From: CAZLHO01 sp964559455
Lineage (GTDB): Bacteria > Krumholzibacteriota > Krumholzibacteriia > LZORAL124-64-63
Assembly (NCBI GenBank): GCA_964559455.1
Contig: CAZLHO010000024.1
Location: 1-41,746, forward strand
Direction: 5' to 3'
DNA length: 41,746 nucleotides
Below the pieces are notes generated by a model. The model was given only the letters and a program-made list of their open reading frames with translations. It was not told the DNA's origin and did not search any database. How positions within the stretch are numbered: the first letter of the stretch is position 1; each line of letters begins with the position of its first letter. This document shows, piece by piece, positions 40,112 through 41,746 of the stretch. A program made the position numbers and the translations under genes.

Positions 40112-41746
40112 TCAGCGCGCGAGCAGGAGCTTGCGGGAGACGACCTTCCCCTCCGCCTCGAGCCGGCAGAGATAGCCGCCGCCGGCGACCGGCCGCCCCC
40201 GGGAGTCCGTGCCGTCCCATGTCACCGCGTGCGGCCCGGCGGGCAACGGCGAGTGATCGACCAGGCGCACGACCCGGCGGCCGCGCAGGTCGAAGACGTC
40301 GAGCACCGGCCGGGCGTCGGCGGTCAGCGTGAAGCGGATCTCGGTGCGGGGGTTGAAGGGGTTGGGCACGACCGGGCCCAGCGCCGTCGCCCAGGCCGAG
40401 GGCGGGCCGGCGTCGGTGAGCTCGCCGGAATCCATCAGCCAGACCGCGGCGTTCTCGACCAGGCGGCGGGCGTCCGCAGTGTCGGCCAGGGCCCTGAGAT
40501 CGAAAGTGAAGAGAGCCAGCCGCGTCTCCCAGGCCGCGGCGTCTTCGCCCGCGGCCAGCAGCGATCCGCCCAGCCCGTCCGGGGACAGCAGCGCGGACGC
40601 CCCGGGCATCGGGGACACCAGGTCGAAGGCGTACTCGCCCACGTCGTCGCGCACCGCCAGGGTGTCGGGCAGCGCGTGGGGCAGGGTCAGCAGGGGATGG
40701 CCCAGGCCTGCGGCGGTGGTCCCCAGGGGGGCCGCGTCGTCCGAGAGCCAGACGAAGCAGTGCAGGATCGACTGCGCCCAGACCATGGTCAAGCCGCTCT
40801 GCAGCAGGTAGCGGGCCAGGTGCCCGCCCTCGGCCAGCAGCCGTCCCCCGCGGTCGACCCACTGCTCCAGATGATAGCGGGCGGCCGGCACGTCGGCCGG
40901 GAAGGGGTTGTCGCCGGCGGCCAGGGCGACGAAGTGCACGTCCGTCAGATCCTCGGCGGCCAGGGCGGCCGCGGTCACCCGCCGGATCTCGTAGCCCGCG
41001 GCCTCCAGCCAGCGGCCCAGCTCGGAATCGCGCACGCCGCCGTCGTCCACGACCAGCACGTCGCCCCGCTTTTCGATCGCGTGGAAGACGTGCGGACCGT
41101 CCGCGGCCGCGTTGCCGGCGGCGGCGGCGTCGACGGCGTGCAGGGTGTAGACGATCTCGCTGTCGCGGTGCAGGTCCTCCACGTCGAAGGGCAGCGGCGC
41201 GGCGTAGTCGGCGCCGCCGGCGGGCGCCAGGGCGAAGGGAGCGCAGGACAGGCCGTCGACGCTGTAGCTGACCGTGACCGCGGCCACCCCCAGGTTGTCG
41301 GAGACGGCGGCCGAGACGACCGGCGGCCAGAGGAACCGCGGGTGGTCCCACAGCGGCGAATGCGCGATGACCGGCGCCTGGACGTCGGGGCCGATCCTGA
41401 ACGTGAAGACCGCGTCGGGCGCGTCGGCGGGCAGGCGCGCCTGGTTGCCCAGCACGTCGTCGGCCGCGATGTAGTAGTCGACCACGGCGCCGACGGGCTG
41501 GCCCGGCACGTCTGCGGCGAAGACGTCGCCGCCCGCGAGGCTCATGGCCGCCGTCTGCCAGAGGCCGCCGTCGGCGCGCCACTTCAGCGTCGGGCTCGCC
41601 GGATCCAGGCCCAGGCGGCTGCTGACCTCGGCCGCCACTGTGTAGGGGCCGACCGGATCCTCGCTGTCGGGATGGGGGGCGTGGACGATACTGGGGATGA
41701 AGTGGTTCAGGGCCGCCAGGGCGTCGATCACGCCCCAGCCGTAGTC
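40112..41746 (-). CDS. Secreted protein with FlgD/Ig-like C-terminal domain, probable subtilase 3' part (partial)
   Basis: The reading frame stays open to the right edge, so the 5' end lies outside. The first visible residues, DYGWGVIDALAALN, match the end of an S8 (subtilisin-like) catalytic domain, where G-x-G-x-I/V-D-A-x-x-A is common. About 545 residues follow: an Ig-like domain, a segment with VISRIL-like strands and DVLVVDDGGVRDSELGRWLEAAGY, which resembles a glutamine-amidotransferase-like fold, and a terminal VVPNPFNPRTEIRF...GGYLCRLE domain ending KLLLAR. That last part is the sorting or Ig-type C-terminus also found at 11109..12497. Secretion is likely; peptidase identity rests only on the edge motif. 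Confidence 0.75.
   Translation of the reverse strand, partial: DYGWGVIDALAALNHFIPSIVHAPHPDSEDPVGPYTVAAEVSSRLGLDPASPTLKWRADGGLWQTAAMSLAGGDVFAADVPGQPVGAVVDYYIAADDVLGNQARLPADAPDAVFTFRIGPDVQAPVIAHSPLWDHPRFLWPPVVSAAVSDNLGVAAVTVSYSVDGLSCAPFALAPAGGADYAAPLPFDVEDLHRDSEIVYTLHAVDAAAAGNAAADGPHVFHAIEKRGDVLVVDDGGVRDSELGRWLEAAGYEIRRVTAAALAAEDLTDVHFVALAAGDNPFPADVPAARYHLEQWVDRGGRLLAEGGHLARYLLQSGLTMVWAQSILHCFVWLSDDAAPLGTTAAGLGHPLLTLPHALPDTLAVRDDVGEYAFDLVSPMPGASALLSPDGLGGSLLAAGEDAAAWETRLALFTFDLRALADTADARRLVENAAVWLMDSGELTDAGPPSAWATALGPVVPNPFNPRTEIRFTLTADARPVLDVFDLRGRRVVRLVDHSPLPAGPHAVTWDGTDSRGRPVAGGGYLCRLEAEGKVVSRKLLLAR

Noticed and set aside
11109..41746. Type IX secretion system
   Set aside because: Only C-terminal sorting-like (FlgD/Ig) domains are present, in two proteins. 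No Por/Gld secretion components are in the window, so only the domains are reported.
1..41746. CRISPR arrays, insertion sequences, prophage or integron sites
   Set aside because: No regularly spaced repeats, transposase or integrase motifs, or terminal inverted repeats were seen on either strand.

Overview
The window is GC-rich bacterial chromosome, about 70% G+C by eye, with almost no non-coding DNA and no phage, IS element or CRISPR. Two secreted proteins (11109..12497 and 40112..41746) end in FlgD/Ig-like C-terminal domains with a PNPFNP motif. Together with the outer-membrane proteins and lipoproteins, this suggests a diderm of the wider FCB/Krumholzibacteriota/Eisenbacteria kind. That placement is inference; no rRNA or ribosomal protein is present to fix it.

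Layout. (1) 1..8294, minus: a partial tRNA-Thr with its own consensus promoter, downstream of a close-packed run GT4 - CysE-like acyltransferase - membrane GT2 - CapK/PaaK-like ligase - VanZ fusion - ispF - ddl - cysS. Polysaccharide genes and essential genes appear to share one transcript. (2) 8518..15230, plus: GT2 - Wzx-like flippase - secreted SGNH-like protein - hexapeptide acyltransferase - an unusual zinc-ribbon/methyltransferase/APH-kinase fusion. (3) 15264..22639, minus: GT4, a secreted Ig/lectin-like protein, a GT with a degenerate EX7E motif, a second CapK-like ligase, a Wzy/WaaL-like O-antigen polymerase or ligase, and a second SGNH-like protein. Units 2 and 3 converge, and units 1 and 2 diverge from 8295..8517. 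(4) 22855..24654, plus: a lipoprotein with SbsA-type Ig domains. (5) 24743..29539, minus: a DinB-like protein, a small membrane protein, and tyrS-aroC-aroA with overlapping ends. (6) 29640..31091, plus: a MATE transporter that is probably leaderless. (7) 31088..37011, minus: a BtuB-like TonB-dependent receptor, an OPA/GlpT-like MFS transporter with a PDZ-like insertion, an MBL-fold hydrolase and an outer-membrane barrel protein. (8) 37159..37812, plus: a DUF4254 protein tail-to-tail with ispD, followed by radA (minus). (9) 40112..41746, minus: the 3' part of a probable secreted subtilase.

As a system, 204..22639 looks like a Wzx/Wzy-type surface polysaccharide locus. It has at least five glycosyltransferases, two LbH acyltransferases, two CapK-like adenylate-forming enzymes, a flippase, a polymerase or ligase, and secreted proteins. 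No initiating phosphoglycosyltransferase and no Wza/Wzc export genes are seen. Its least familiar parts are the methyltransferase-kinase fusion (13089..15230) and the pair of paralogous HHSxG / DSHP secreted proteins (11109..12497 and 21683..22639). These could decorate or process the glycan in a way not described by the usual locus models.
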